Below are positions 1-8,241 of a stretch of DNA of 64,000 nt, piece after piece. The stretch spans positions 98,097 through 162,096 of the forward strand of contig SYIK01000006.1 of NCBI GenBank assembly GCA_005798905.1, given 5' to 3'. The notes below the pieces were generated by a model, which did not search any database, had not been told where the DNA came from, and saw only the letters and a program-made list of their open reading frames with translations. Source of the stretch: Bacteroidota bacterium (GTDB taxonomy: Bacteria > Bacteroidota > Bacteroidia > Chitinophagales > Chitinophagaceae). A program made the translations under genes and the position numbers. Position 1 is the stretch's first letter. Every line of letters begins with the position of its first letter.

Positions 1-450
1 GCATTTTCAGGAGAAGCGCAAGTTAATACTACAATACCTCGCTGTTTAGAGCCATTTGTTACTGTGCACGAGATAGCACATCAACTTGGCTATGCTAAAG
101 AAAGTGATGCGAATTTTATCGCCTTTATTGCCTGTAAATCTTTGCCCGAAAATAGCTTTCAATATTCCATGTATTTAGATTTATATAATTATGCCCAATC
201 CGAACTTTTCCAAAAAGATTCTCTATTGGCAATTTCTTATCAAAATAAATTGCATCCACAAGCTTTAATGGATTTTGAAGAATGTAGGGTGTTTTACCAA
301 CGACATCAAAACCCTGTTGAAGTAATGATAACTTGGCTTTATGGAAGTTTTTTGAAAGCCAACAATCAACCAGAAGGAAAAAGAAGTTATAGTCGCGTGA
401 TTAATTTTTTAGTTGCTTATTATAAAAAATACGGGAAGGAAGCAATCTAA
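1..450 (+). CDS. DUF3810 family protein, 5'-truncated by the window edge
   Basis: The reading frame is open from base 1 and ends at a TAA at 448-450, so this is the C-terminal part (149 codons) of a longer gene. It contains a zinc-protease-like HEIAH motif (HExxH) followed by GYAKESDANF, where the downstream Glu could be a third ligand, as in gluzincins. This HExxH block and the preceding GEAQVNT stretch are typical of the DUF3810 family, Bacteroidota membrane proteins whose N-terminal transmembrane part would lie outside the window. Family membership is clear; peptidase activity is inferred only from the motif. A GTG at 64 lies inside the motif region and is not a real start. The stop overlaps the stop of the convergent dcd gene by four bases. 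Confidence 0.85.
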   Translation, partial: AFSGEAQVNTTIPRCLEPFVTVHEIAHQLGYAKESDANFIAFIACKSLPENSFQYSMYLDLYNYAQSELFQKDSLLAISYQNKLHPQALMDFEECRVFYQRHQNPVEVMITWLYGSFLKANNQPEGKRSYSRVINFLVAYYKKYGKEAI

Positions 451-983
451 AATTTATTCTTCCACATCATACTTTCAATTGGTTTGTCGGGTTGTCCGCT
501 ATACTTTGCATTCGATTTTTGATTGTACCTAATTTCAATTTCTCCATCAACTGGAAAATAAATTAATTGACCAATGGGCATCCCTTTATAAATTTTTACA
601 GGTTGCTTAACGGAGATTTCAAGCGTCCAATTACCACAAAACCCAACATCCCCCTTTCCAGCAGTGGCATGAATATCAATTCCTAATCGACCAGTTGAAG
701 ATTTTCCTTCTAAAAAAGGAACATGTGCATGAGTTTCTGTATATTCTTCTGTTGCACCTAAATAAAATAAATGAGGGTAAAGAATATAACCGTCATCTGG
801 AATTTCAAAATAGTTTATTTGGTTGTGTTTTTTTGCATCTAAAATTGGATCGATGTAAGTAGCCAACCATTTTCCAAGATGTACGTCATAGGAATTGCTG
901 CCAAGGCATTCTCGGTTGTACGGAGAAATTTTAATATTGCCAATTTCAATTTCTTCTAAAATACGTTTGTCTGAAAGAATCAT
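447..983 (-). CDS. dcd: dCTP deaminase
   Basis: A 178-residue protein of normal length for dCTP deaminase, a cytosolic trimeric enzyme that converts dCTP to dUTP for thymidylate synthesis. The family signature is visible: GKSSTGRLGID (phosphate and base binding), then HATAGKGDVGF, then NWTLEISV carrying the Glu expected to activate the water. The C-terminal KYSGQPDKP segment matches the flexible lid that closes over the nucleotide. The ATG at 983 faces the phosphopantetheinyl transferase gene, so the two are divergent with about 60 bases between starts. Its end overlaps the DUF3810 gene by four bases (TAG/TAA sharing CTAA). Bifunctional dCTP deaminase/dUTPase is an alternative I cannot exclude. 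Confidence 0.93.
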   Translation of the reverse strand: MILSDKRILEEIEIGNIKISPYNRECLGSNSYDVHLGKWLATYIDPILDAKKHNQINYFEIPDDGYILYPHLFYLGATEEYTETHAHVPFLEGKSSTGRLGIDIHATAGKGDVGFCGNWTLEISVKQPVKIYKGMPIGQLIYFPVDGEIEIRYNQKSNAKYSGQPDKPIESMMWKNKF

Positions 984-1045
984 TTGTTGTTATAGTTTTT
1001 TCGTTGTCAATTTGTAATCCACAAAATAAAGAGGAATATTTGGCT

Positions 1046-1663
1046 ATGCCTATTTTTTTTCAACATCAAATTAATCTAACTTCAAAACTTGCCATTTGGA
1101 AGATTGAAGAATTGGCATTGTTTTTCTCAAAAATAGATTCAAAGCAATTAAAAATTTTGCATCCTCAAAAACAATTACAACAACTTGCCGGGCGATTTTT
1201 GTTGAATTTTTTAGAACCTGAATTTCCATTAGCAATGATACAAGTTCCTCAATTTGGTAAACCATTTTTGCAAAATGATGAATTCATCTTTTCTATTTCT
1301 CACTGTGGAAATTTTGCCGCCGCTATTTTAAGTAAAGATTCGAAAGTTGGAATTGATATAGAAATTTCTACTGTGCGTACATTTAAAGTTGTAAATAAAT
1401 ATTTATCGGAAAAAGAAATTGAAATTTTTGTTGAGCAATTTTCCGAATTGGATGCTTCACTATTGACGTTGCTTTGGTCGGCAAAGGAAGCCGTATTTAA
1501 ATGGCATGGACAAAACCAAGTTGATTTTAGAAAAGATATTCAGCTGAATAAATTAAATAAAACAGAAAATATTATTCCTTGTTTTTTCGCAAAAACCAAT
1601 CAACAAATAAATATTCATTTCCGAAAATTTGAAGATTTGTGGTTGACTTGGGTAATTGATTGA
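1046..1663 (+). CDS. 4'-phosphopantetheinyl transferase superfamily protein
   Basis: Transfers the phosphopantetheine arm of CoA to a serine of carrier proteins. The Sfp/AcpS-superfamily signature is present: FSISHCGNFAAA, then VGIDIE (Mg-binding acidic pair), and WSAKEAVFKWHG, which holds the conserved W-x-x-K-E-A-x-x-K block. The start is placed at the ATG at 1046, giving 205 residues beginning MPIFFQHQ; an upstream TTG at 1004 would add 14 residues with no family resemblance. It could serve fatty-acid ACP, polyketide/NRPS or lysine-type carriers; no carrier gene is adjacent, so the partner is unknown. It converges on the DUF2130 gene with 11 bases between stops. Confidence 0.88.
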   Translation: MPIFFQHQINLTSKLAIWKIEELALFFSKIDSKQLKILHPQKQLQQLAGRFLLNFLEPEFPLAMIQVPQFGKPFLQNDEFIFSISHCGNFAAAILSKDSKVGIDIEISTVRTFKVVNKYLSEKEIEIFVEQFSELDASLLTLLWSAKEAVFKWHGQNQVDFRKDIQLNKLNKTENIIPCFFAKTNQQINIHFRKFEDLWLTWVID

Positions 1664-1674
1664 CGAAAAAAACA

Positions 1675-2835
1675 TCAAGTTGTTTCTTCGATTGTTTCTG
1701 TTTCTTCGGAAGGAGGTAAAAGATTTAAGTCAATGTCACTTCCCGAAATTCCATCAATTGATCCGCGAATATGCGTTGCATTCAGCAATACTTTTTCTAA
1801 TTGTTTTTCTCGCGCTTTCCATAGTTTTTCCATTGCGTCTCGCTCTCTTTGAATGGATAGTTTCATGCTTAAGAACCCTTCTCGCACTGCTTTCCATTGT
1901 TCTGTAAATTCAGAACTGTTTAAATAATCATAGAGCAAATGCATTTTATCACCTTTGTTTTCATTGCTTTTTGTTGCGGCAAATAATTTTAAAATTCCAT
2001 CGCGCAACAATTGTGTGAGTGGTTTGACTTCCAAAAAAGTACAAATCCAAATACCGTCTTTTTCACCAAATCGACACATTTCTTTTGGCAATACCTGTGT
2101 TACCAAAACTGCAACATCGGCATGTTGGTTGCGCATGTCAGATTTTAATTTTTCAATCCATTCGTTGCTAAAATCTTTTGTTCGTTTGCTTTCAAAAATT
2201 ATTTTACCACATTCTATTCCAAAGTTGTTTCTAATAGTTTGAATGCAGTCTGCACCACGAACACCTTTTCCTACTTCATTAATTACATCAAAAGGGAAAG
2301 AGTTTTTCAACAACTCTTCCAAGGCAAGCTCCTGAACTTCGCCTTGCAACTGCATAGAACCCTGTTCGGACTTGCGTTTCATTTCATCCACTAATTTTTT
2401 ATAATCTTCAATTTGCTTTTGCAATTCTTTAAATCGCAGTTGGTGTTCGGTTTCTTTTGATAAACTTTTTTGTTCTTCAAATTTTCTTAATTCTTCCGAA
2501 CGTTTTTCCAGTTCGGTTTGCACTTTTTGTTGAACGGTTAGTTCAATTTCCGATTCTTTAGTTTTTATTTCTTGTTGTTTTGATAAAAATTCTATCTCTT
2601 TTTGTTGGGCTGCTTTCAATTTATCATCTTTCTCTTTGTTGTTTTTTTCCAACAAACTCAACTTAACTTCAAAATCACTTTGTGTTTTTTTGAAAATATC
2701 TTCTTCAGTTTTTGCTTTCCAAATTTTTGCATCTTTATTTGCTTTTTCTTCAGCTTCTTTTCGTGCTTCAATTCTGAAAGATTCTTCAGGTTCAAAAGCA
2801 AAGTTGCAATTGGGGCATTTTACAGTTGTTGACAT
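1675..2835 (-). CDS. DUF2130 domain-containing coiled-coil protein
   Basis: A 386-residue protein. The first ~12 residues carry a CPNC pair that may be half of a zinc ribbon. Residues ~20-180 are highly charged heptad-type coiled coil rich in Glu, Lys and Gln. The C-terminal ~190 residues form the DUF2130 domain, with KNSFPFDVINEVGKGVRGADCIQ and a nuclease-like GKIIFESKRTKDFSNEWI segment; the E-x-K around 'FESKRT' resembles PD-(D/E)xK restriction-fold cores, so a nuclease-fold relationship is plausible but inferred. The function of the family is not established. A near-consensus -7 box (TTAATTTG) lies 16 bases upstream of the ATG at 2835. Confidence 0.85.
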   Translation of the reverse strand: MSTTVKCPNCNFAFEPEESFRIEARKEAEEKANKDAKIWKAKTEEDIFKKTQSDFEVKLSLLEKNNKEKDDKLKAAQQKEIEFLSKQQEIKTKESEIELTVQQKVQTELEKRSEELRKFEEQKSLSKETEHQLRFKELQKQIEDYKKLVDEMKRKSEQGSMQLQGEVQELALEELLKNSFPFDVINEVGKGVRGADCIQTIRNNFGIECGKIIFESKRTKDFSNEWIEKLKSDMRNQHADVAVLVTQVLPKEMCRFGEKDGIWICTFLEVKPLTQLLRDGILKLFAATKSNENKGDKMHLLYDYLNSSEFTEQWKAVREGFLSMKLSIQRERDAMEKLWKAREKQLEKVLLNATHIRGSIDGISGSDIDLNLLPPSEETETIEETT

Positions 2836-2883
2836 TAGCAGTTATTTAGCACAAATTAAGCAACCTTTTTTTATGATTGATTG

Positions 2884-4752
2884 TTATTCTGAAAGTTCAC
2901 TCAGTTCCAACCAACGAAATTCTTTCTCGTCCAACATTTTCGTAATTGTTTCAATGCGAATTGAAAGTTGAGTAAGTTCTTCAAAAGGAAGATTACTGTC
3001 ATTTAATTTTTTTGTAATCTCTATTTTTTCTGAATTTAATGCAGTAATTTCTTTTTCCAAAAATTCAAATTCTCTTTTTTCTTTAAATGTGAATTTTTGT
3101 TTTGGTTTAGTTTTTGAAACTGCTTCAGTTTTGGTTTGCACAATTGAAGTTTGTGGCAATGTATCATTTAGTGAAAGTCGGTATTGTGAATAGTTTCCAG
3201 GAAAATCTCGAACAATCCCACCTCCTTCAAAAACAAATAAATGATCAACCAATCGATCCATAAAATAACGATCGTGCGAGGCAATCACCAAACATCCCGG
3301 GAAGTCGTTTAAAAAGTTTTCTAAAACGCCAAGCGTTGGAAGATCTAAATCATTTGTTGGTTCGTCCAACACAAGAAAATTTGGGTTACGAAATAAGATA
3401 GAAAGTAAATGTAATCGTCTTTTTTCTCCACCACTCAGCGAGTTGATGTAAGTGTATTGTTTTTCCGGATCGAATAAAAATAATTGAAGAAACTGAGCAG
3501 CACTCAACGTTCCACCACTTGCCAACGGGAAATGTTCGGCAATATTTTTTACAAATTCAATCACCCGAACATTTTCTTTTATTTCCAAACCTTGTTGCGA
3601 ATAATTTCCAAAAACAACGGTGTCGCCGATATTTATTTTTCCGCTATCGGCATTTTCCAAACCAAGAATCATGTTAATAAAAGTAGATTTTCCAATTCCG
3701 TTTTTTCCAACAATTCCTACTCGTTCGCCTTTTACAAATGTGTAATCAAATCCTTTTAAAATAATTTTTTCATCAAAACATTTATTTACTTTTTTCATCT
3801 CCACCACTTTGCCGCCAAGTCGAGACATTTTCATTTCCAATTTTAGTTGTTCATCTACAATTTGTTGTTTTGCCTTTTTTTCTATTTCGTAAAAATTATC
3901 TTGCCGACTTTTACTTTTTGTCGTTCTTGCTTTTGGTTGTTTTCGCATCCATTCCAATTCTTTGCGAAAAGTATTTTTAGCTTTACCAATGCTGGCTGCA
4001 TCACTTTCGATGCGGGCTGTTTTCTTTTCTAAATAATTTTCATAATCACCTTTGTAAACAAAAAGTTCGCTTTTATCTAATTCCCAAATTTCTTTGCAAA
4101 CCGCAGATAAAAAATAGCGATCATGTGTAACTAAAAGCAATGTAATTTTTTCATGATTGAGATAATGTTCCAACCATTCCACCATTTCCACATCGAGGTG
4201 ATTGGTGGGTTCATCCATAATTAATAAAACATGTTTGTTTTCAAAACCAATATCAATAAGCGTTTTAGCAAGCGCCACTCTTTTTCGCTGCCCACCGCTA
4301 AGTGTTTTTACGGATTGATTTAGATGATGAATGTTTAATTTCCCTAAAATCTGTTTCACTTTTACATCAAAATTCCAAGCACCGAGTTCGTCCATTTTGT
4401 GGATAGAAGCACTTATTTTTTCTGCATTGTCTTCGTCACAAGCAACTTCATATTCTGCAATCGCATTTATTATTGGATGCTTGTGATGAAAAATATTTTC
4501 TAAAATAGATTTGTCATCGTGAAAAATTGGCTCTTGTTCAAAAAGCGCAACAGTGATTTCTTTGTTAATCCAAACTTTACCAGAATCGGCAAATTCCTGT
4601 TCGGCTAAAATTTTTAATAGGGTAGATTTTCCAAAACCATTTCTAGCAACAAGCGCAATTTTATCTCCCTCTTCGATGTGAAAAGAAATATTTGTAAATA
4701 AAGATTGAACACCAAAACTTTTTGATAAATCAGTTACAGATACATAGTGCAT
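2884..4752 (-). CDS. ABC-F family ATPase, Uup-like
   Basis: A 622-residue soluble protein with two tandem ABC domains and no membrane segments. Domain 1: Walker A ARNGFGKST, signature LSGGQRKRVALAKTL, Walker B LLIMDEPTNHLD. Domain 2: Walker A GKNGIGKST, signature LSGGEKRRLHLLSIL, Walker B FLVLDEPTNDLD. The second signature and the charged coiled-coil tail (last ~80 residues) are typical of the Uup branch, which acts on ribosomes or on DNA intermediates rather than in transport. The first Walker A begins with Ala rather than Gly, which I regard as usual for Bacteroidota Uup homologues. The ATG at 4752 is only four bases from a perfect TATCTTTG box. It lies downstream of the acylase gene on the same strand, with 58 bases between. 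Confidence 0.9.
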   Translation of the reverse strand: MHYVSVTDLSKSFGVQSLFTNISFHIEEGDKIALVARNGFGKSTLLKILAEQEFADSGKVWINKEITVALFEQEPIFHDDKSILENIFHHKHPIINAIAEYEVACDEDNAEKISASIHKMDELGAWNFDVKVKQILGKLNIHHLNQSVKTLSGGQRKRVALAKTLIDIGFENKHVLLIMDEPTNHLDVEMVEWLEHYLNHEKITLLLVTHDRYFLSAVCKEIWELDKSELFVYKGDYENYLEKKTARIESDAASIGKAKNTFRKELEWMRKQPKARTTKSKSRQDNFYEIEKKAKQQIVDEQLKLEMKMSRLGGKVVEMKKVNKCFDEKIILKGFDYTFVKGERVGIVGKNGIGKSTFINMILGLENADSGKINIGDTVVFGNYSQQGLEIKENVRVIEFVKNIAEHFPLASGGTLSAAQFLQLFLFDPEKQYTYINSLSGGEKRRLHLLSILFRNPNFLVLDEPTNDLDLPTLGVLENFLNDFPGCLVIASHDRYFMDRLVDHLFVFEGGGIVRDFPGNYSQYRLSLNDTLPQTSIVQTKTEAVSKTKPKQKFTFKEKREFEFLEKEITALNSEKIEITKKLNDSNLPFEELTQLSIRIETITKMLDEKEFRWLELSELSE

Positions 4753-4756
4753 CGGG

Positions 4757-4764
4757 CAAAGATA
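4757..4764 (-). promoter_or_regulatory. -7 promoter box of the ABC-F gene
   Basis: TATCTTTG read on the minus strand, a perfect TAnnTTTG match, ending four bases before the ATG at 4752. A TTTG lies about 22 bases further upstream as a possible -33 element. The predicted transcription start falls at or next to the start codon. Confidence 0.65.
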
Positions 4765-4810
4765 AAGTTCCGCACCTCGTTAAACTCAAAGGAATTTGTT
4801 AATGATACAT

Positions 4811-6994
4811 TTACATTCCAGGATGATATTTTTTTTCAACGTGTTTCAATATATCTTCTTTGTAAAAAAGAACATCTTTAAATTCGCCTTTGCTGTATTG
4901 CACAGATTGGTCGAAAAAATGTTTTGAATTTGGATCGCCACTTTGTCCACCGGCAAGTAATGATTTTGCTTTTACTTTTTCCCCAAATTCCACTGCACAA
5001 ATAAAACTATTTCCATTTACACCGTATCTTTTCTTGGTTTCAGGATAGGCGCGGCTTGTATAAGAAGGAAGCATTCCCCAAGTAGAAGAAACAAACCCTA
5101 CAGGAATACTTGGTTTTGCATCGTCAAACCTATTTTCAATAGCAGCAGAAATTCGTTGAAAGCGATTGATATTTCCCCATGGCATTTGCCAAGTTCCAAA
5201 TTTTGAATTCAATTCAAGAATTGTTGAATGCAACGGATTTATTAATTCATTGGGCAATGCACTTGTAGCAAATTGTTTTGCTTTTTTTACTTGATCTGCT
5301 TCTTCATCATCAATAATTTTCGTTCTAAAAATTGCCGGTAATATTTTTTGACCCCATTCTACAGCTATTGTTGTTGCAATGGAATTTTCAGAACTACGAA
5401 AATCCCAATTTTTTAATTCGGTAATTGGTTGAATGAGTAATGAGTACATCGAATCGCTTGGTAAAATATTTTTTTCAAAAGCATTTATCAAAGCAGGAAT
5501 TAATACTTCAAATGCAGTTAGTCGATTATCGTAACCTGCTTTTATTACTTTATCGATTGAGTATTTTTTTTCTTCGTTAAGAACTCTTACGGCATTTAAT
5601 CCGCGAAAATTTTCACCATCTGGCGCCATGTAACTTGGATAAATTTCTTTTTTTGGACTATTATTTCCTGCAACAGTAAAGGGAGTTGAATTACAATTTT
5701 GCAACCATCCGTTTTCCGGATTTATGCTATACACCGTTTCATTTATTGGGTGCAATCCTTGCCATTCTGTTGCGCTTGTACTACCGTCAATGGGTTTATT
5801 CCAATCAAATTGGTTATCTCTTTTTGGAATTCTATTACCGTGCCAGTAAGCAATATTTCCCTGTTTATCTGCATAAACAGTATTGTTGGAAATATTTCCT
5901 TTTAAATCCAATGTCTTTTCAAAATCTTCCAAACCTTTTGCTTTTGTTCTTTGCCAGCATTGGATCAATCCATTGGCAATTCTGTTATCTGCTTTCAGAC
6001 TTAACCAATTCTCATTTCTTTTTGCAAGAATGGGCCCGTGATGTGTGAACAGTGCATCAATTATTTTTGTTTCAATAAGATTTCCTTTTTTAAATCGAAG
6101 TGTTATTTCTTTTTCAATAACATCTTTTTCTTTTCCATCGTATTCATATTTATAATGATTGTTCTGCGGAAAAATTTTTTCGATGTAAGAATCCGCAGCG
6201 TCCACATAACTGGAAGTATGCATCCATCCACAGTTTTCGTTAAACCCTTGGTAAATAAAAAACTGACCCCAAGTAACTGCACCATAAGCATTCAATCCTT
6301 CTTCGCTTACCATGTGCACTTCCGGACGGAAATAAAAAGTTACATGAGGATTGATGTACAAAATAGAATTTCCATTTTCAGTAATTTTTGGAGAAAAAGC
6401 AAATCCGTTGGAACCGGTCAGTATTTCTTCTTCTTGTTTAACAAAAGAAATGGGGTCGTTTTTTTTAAAATAAAAATTATTCAATTCTCCAATTGTAATA
6501 TCGGCTGTACTAATGGCACCAATACTTCCGTCGGTCCACAAAAATGGATACCAAGGTTGAAATTGGGTTAACAAAATTGGTTTTTTCGAAGGGTTTTTAT
6601 ATAAATAAAAATTGATTCCATCTGCAAAAGCAATGCAAAGTTTTTTCAACCAATCGGGTGCTTTTTCAAAATCTTTTTTAGCATCTTCCGCGTCAATAAT
6701 TAATCGAAAAAGTAAGTCATCGGCTAATTGAGATTCACCTTTTACTTCGGCCATTCTTCCCAATTTTTCTATGTAATTCATTTCTACTCTGTTGAAATCG
6801 TCTTCGCATTGCGCATACAATAATCCAAAAACGGCATCGGCATCTGTTTTGCCGTAAATATGCGGCACACCCCAATTATCGCGGATAATGGTAACATCTT
6901 TTGCTTGCTTTTCCCAGCGTTGAAAGGTAGAATTTGAAGTTTGCTGTGCAACTAATTGAAATGGTAAAAGGAGAAAATAAAAAATGAATTTCAT
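4811..6994 (-). CDS. Secreted penicillin acylase family (Ntn) hydrolase
   Basis: A 727-residue precursor. Residues 1-17 form a signal peptide (hydrophobic FIFYFLLLPFQLVAQ). Residues ~33-60 hold DVTIIRDNWGVPHIYG, the standard start of the alpha chain. Gly194-Ser195-Asn196-Gly197 (TGSNGFAF) is the expected autocleavage site, with Ser195 becoming the N-terminal nucleophile of the beta chain. The family hydrolyses amide bonds in penicillins, acyl-homoserine lactones, lipopeptides or other N-acyl amides; the substrate cannot be read from sequence. The product is presumably periplasmic or secreted. The ATG at 6994 fits the signal peptide. No obvious consensus promoter box is directly upstream. Confidence 0.9.
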   Translation of the reverse strand: MKFIFYFLLLPFQLVAQQTSNSTFQRWEKQAKDVTIIRDNWGVPHIYGKTDADAVFGLLYAQCEDDFNRVEMNYIEKLGRMAEVKGESQLADDLLFRLIIDAEDAKKDFEKAPDWLKKLCIAFADGINFYLYKNPSKKPILLTQFQPWYPFLWTDGSIGAISTADITIGELNNFYFKKNDPISFVKQEEEILTGSNGFAFSPKITENGNSILYINPHVTFYFRPEVHMVSEEGLNAYGAVTWGQFFIYQGFNENCGWMHTSSYVDAADSYIEKIFPQNNHYKYEYDGKEKDVIEKEITLRFKKGNLIETKIIDALFTHHGPILAKRNENWLSLKADNRIANGLIQCWQRTKAKGLEDFEKTLDLKGNISNNTVYADKQGNIAYWHGNRIPKRDNQFDWNKPIDGSTSATEWQGLHPINETVYSINPENGWLQNCNSTPFTVAGNNSPKKEIYPSYMAPDGENFRGLNAVRVLNEEKKYSIDKVIKAGYDNRLTAFEVLIPALINAFEKNILPSDSMYSLLIQPITELKNWDFRSSENSIATTIAVEWGQKILPAIFRTKIIDDEEADQVKKAKQFATSALPNELINPLHSTILELNSKFGTWQMPWGNINRFQRISAAIENRFDDAKPSIPVGFVSSTWGMLPSYTSRAYPETKKRYGVNGNSFICAVEFGEKVKAKSLLAGGQSGDPNSKHFFDQSVQYSKGEFKDVLFYKEDILKHVEKKYHPGM

Positions 6995-7188
6995 AAGTTG
7001 ATTTTAAACAGTAATTGCATCGATTTTATCCTAATAAAAGTAGAAATTTTAAAGTTATTAGATATTAAACGAACTTAAAAAGTAAAATTTAATAAAACAT
7101 GTATCATTTCAAATAAATTACATAAGCGGCAATATTGAGTTTATTCTTTTGTATTTATCTTTATCTTTATCTATTCTAAAACCTACTT

Positions 7189-7333
7189 ATGAGAAAATGG
7201 ACTTTACAATAATAATGGACAGTTGATTTGGGATAAGAAATTCGATACAGGAATTCAAAGCATCAATGTTTCCGAATTAAAACAAGGGGTTTATTTATTA
7301 AAATCGAAATCGGTGCAAATAGTTTTACAATAA
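7189..7333 (+). pseudogene. Remnant of a T9SS-exported protein: start codon plus C-terminal sorting tail
   Basis: An ATG at 7189 opens MRKWTLQ and stops at once. In the other frame, from 7193, an open stretch reads through NNNGQLIWDKKF, then INVSELKQGVYLLK, and ends VQIVLQ-stop at 7331-7333. That pattern (Asn-Gly turn, strand, 'N-x-S-x-L-x-x-G-x-Y-x-L') is the ending of type A type IX secretion sorting domains. The most economical reading is a large internal deletion in a surface-protein gene that left the first codons and the last ~45. The stop abuts the stop of dapD. The preceding stretch 6995-7188 holds nothing else I can recognise. A small real gene is unlikely. Confidence 0.6.
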
Positions 7334-8140
7334 TTACACACTTACATTAAATTCACGCAGCGCATCATTCAAGCTGGTTTTTAAATCAGTGCTTGGTTTT
7401 CGTTTACCAATTATTAGTGCACAACCAACGCCAAATTCACCAGCCGCAAATTTTTTGGTATAAGAACCGGGAATCACTACGCTTCTTGCAGGAATTCGAC
7501 CTTTCATTTCAACAGCAGTTGCACCACTTACATCAATTATTTTCGTTGAATTGGTCAGCACTACATTTGCACCAAGTACAGCTTCTTTTTCTACAATTAC
7601 CCCTTCCACTACAATGCAGCGACTTCCAATAAAGCAACCATCTTCAATAATTACTGGACTTGCTTGCAGAGGTTCCAACACGCCACCAATGCCAACTCCA
7701 CCACTTAAATGCACTCCTTTTCCGATTTGCGCACAACTGCCCACGGTTGCCCAAGTGTCCACCATTGTTCCTTCGTCAACATACGCACCAATATTTACAT
7801 AACTTGGCATGAGGACCACATTTTTTGCCAAAAAAGCGCCGTAACGCGCTACGGCATGCGGCACCGCACGAACGCCTAATTCTTTATAATTTTTTTTCAA
7901 TAACATTTTATCATAAAATTCAAATGGAGCTAATTCCCATGTTTGCATTTTTTGAATTCCGAAATACAAAAGAATTGCTTGCTTCACCCATTCATTTACA
8001 ATCCATCCATTTTCGGTTGGTGCGGTTGTGCGTAATCTTCCTTTATCAACTTCTTCAATAACGGCATTCACAGCTTCTTTGTACTTTTCTTCTTTCAGCA
8101 ATTCGCGATTATTCCAAACTTCAATTATAAAATCTTTCAT
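7334..8140 (-). CDS. dapD: 2,3,4,5-tetrahydropyridine-2,6-dicarboxylate N-succinyltransferase
   Basis: Catalyses succinylation of tetrahydrodipicolinate in the lysine/meso-diaminopimelate pathway, in the cytosol. The 268-residue length fits. An N-terminal helical region ends in GWIVNEWVKQAILLYF, where substrate contacts are expected. This is followed by left-handed beta-helix hexapeptide repeats from about residue 105 (VNIGAYVDEGTMVDTW, then GVGIGGVLEP and VIIEDGCFIGSRCIVVEGV). The ATG at 8140 is preceded by a perfect TACCTTTG box. No other dap gene is adjacent. lysC, the first enzyme of the pathway, lies in this window at 32587-33849. Confidence 0.96.
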   Translation of the reverse strand: MKDFIIEVWNNRELLKEEKYKEAVNAVIEEVDKGRLRTTAPTENGWIVNEWVKQAILLYFGIQKMQTWELAPFEFYDKMLLKKNYKELGVRAVPHAVARYGAFLAKNVVLMPSYVNIGAYVDEGTMVDTWATVGSCAQIGKGVHLSGGVGIGGVLEPLQASPVIIEDGCFIGSRCIVVEGVIVEKEAVLGANVVLTNSTKIIDVSGATAVEMKGRIPARSVVIPGSYTKKFAAGEFGVGCALIIGKRKPSTDLKTSLNDALREFNVSV

Positions 8141-8155
8141 TCATAAAAATTTTTT

Positions 8156-8163
8156 CAAAGGTA
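8156..8163 (-). promoter_or_regulatory. -7 promoter box of dapD
   Basis: TACCTTTG on the minus strand, a perfect TAnnTTTG match, 15 bases before the ATG at 8140. A TTGG lies just upstream, and a short leader of about 10 bases is predicted. Confidence 0.65.
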
Positions 8164-8241
8164 GCTATCCAATTTTAGTTGCTTTGAATTAATTGAAGTA
8201 GAGTTAAAAAACGCATTTTTGCAATTCAGAAATAATAAAAA

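Noticed and set aside
1004..1045. A TTG start for the phosphopantetheinyl transferase
   Set aside because: The 14 extra residues are unlike the family, and the ATG at 1046 gives the usual N-terminus.
6038..6571. A 177-codon open frame antisense to the acylase gene
   Set aside because: It lies wholly opposite a conserved penicillin-acylase coding region, is rich in Phe, Ile and Lys as expected from the reverse complement of AT-rich codons, and matches no family.
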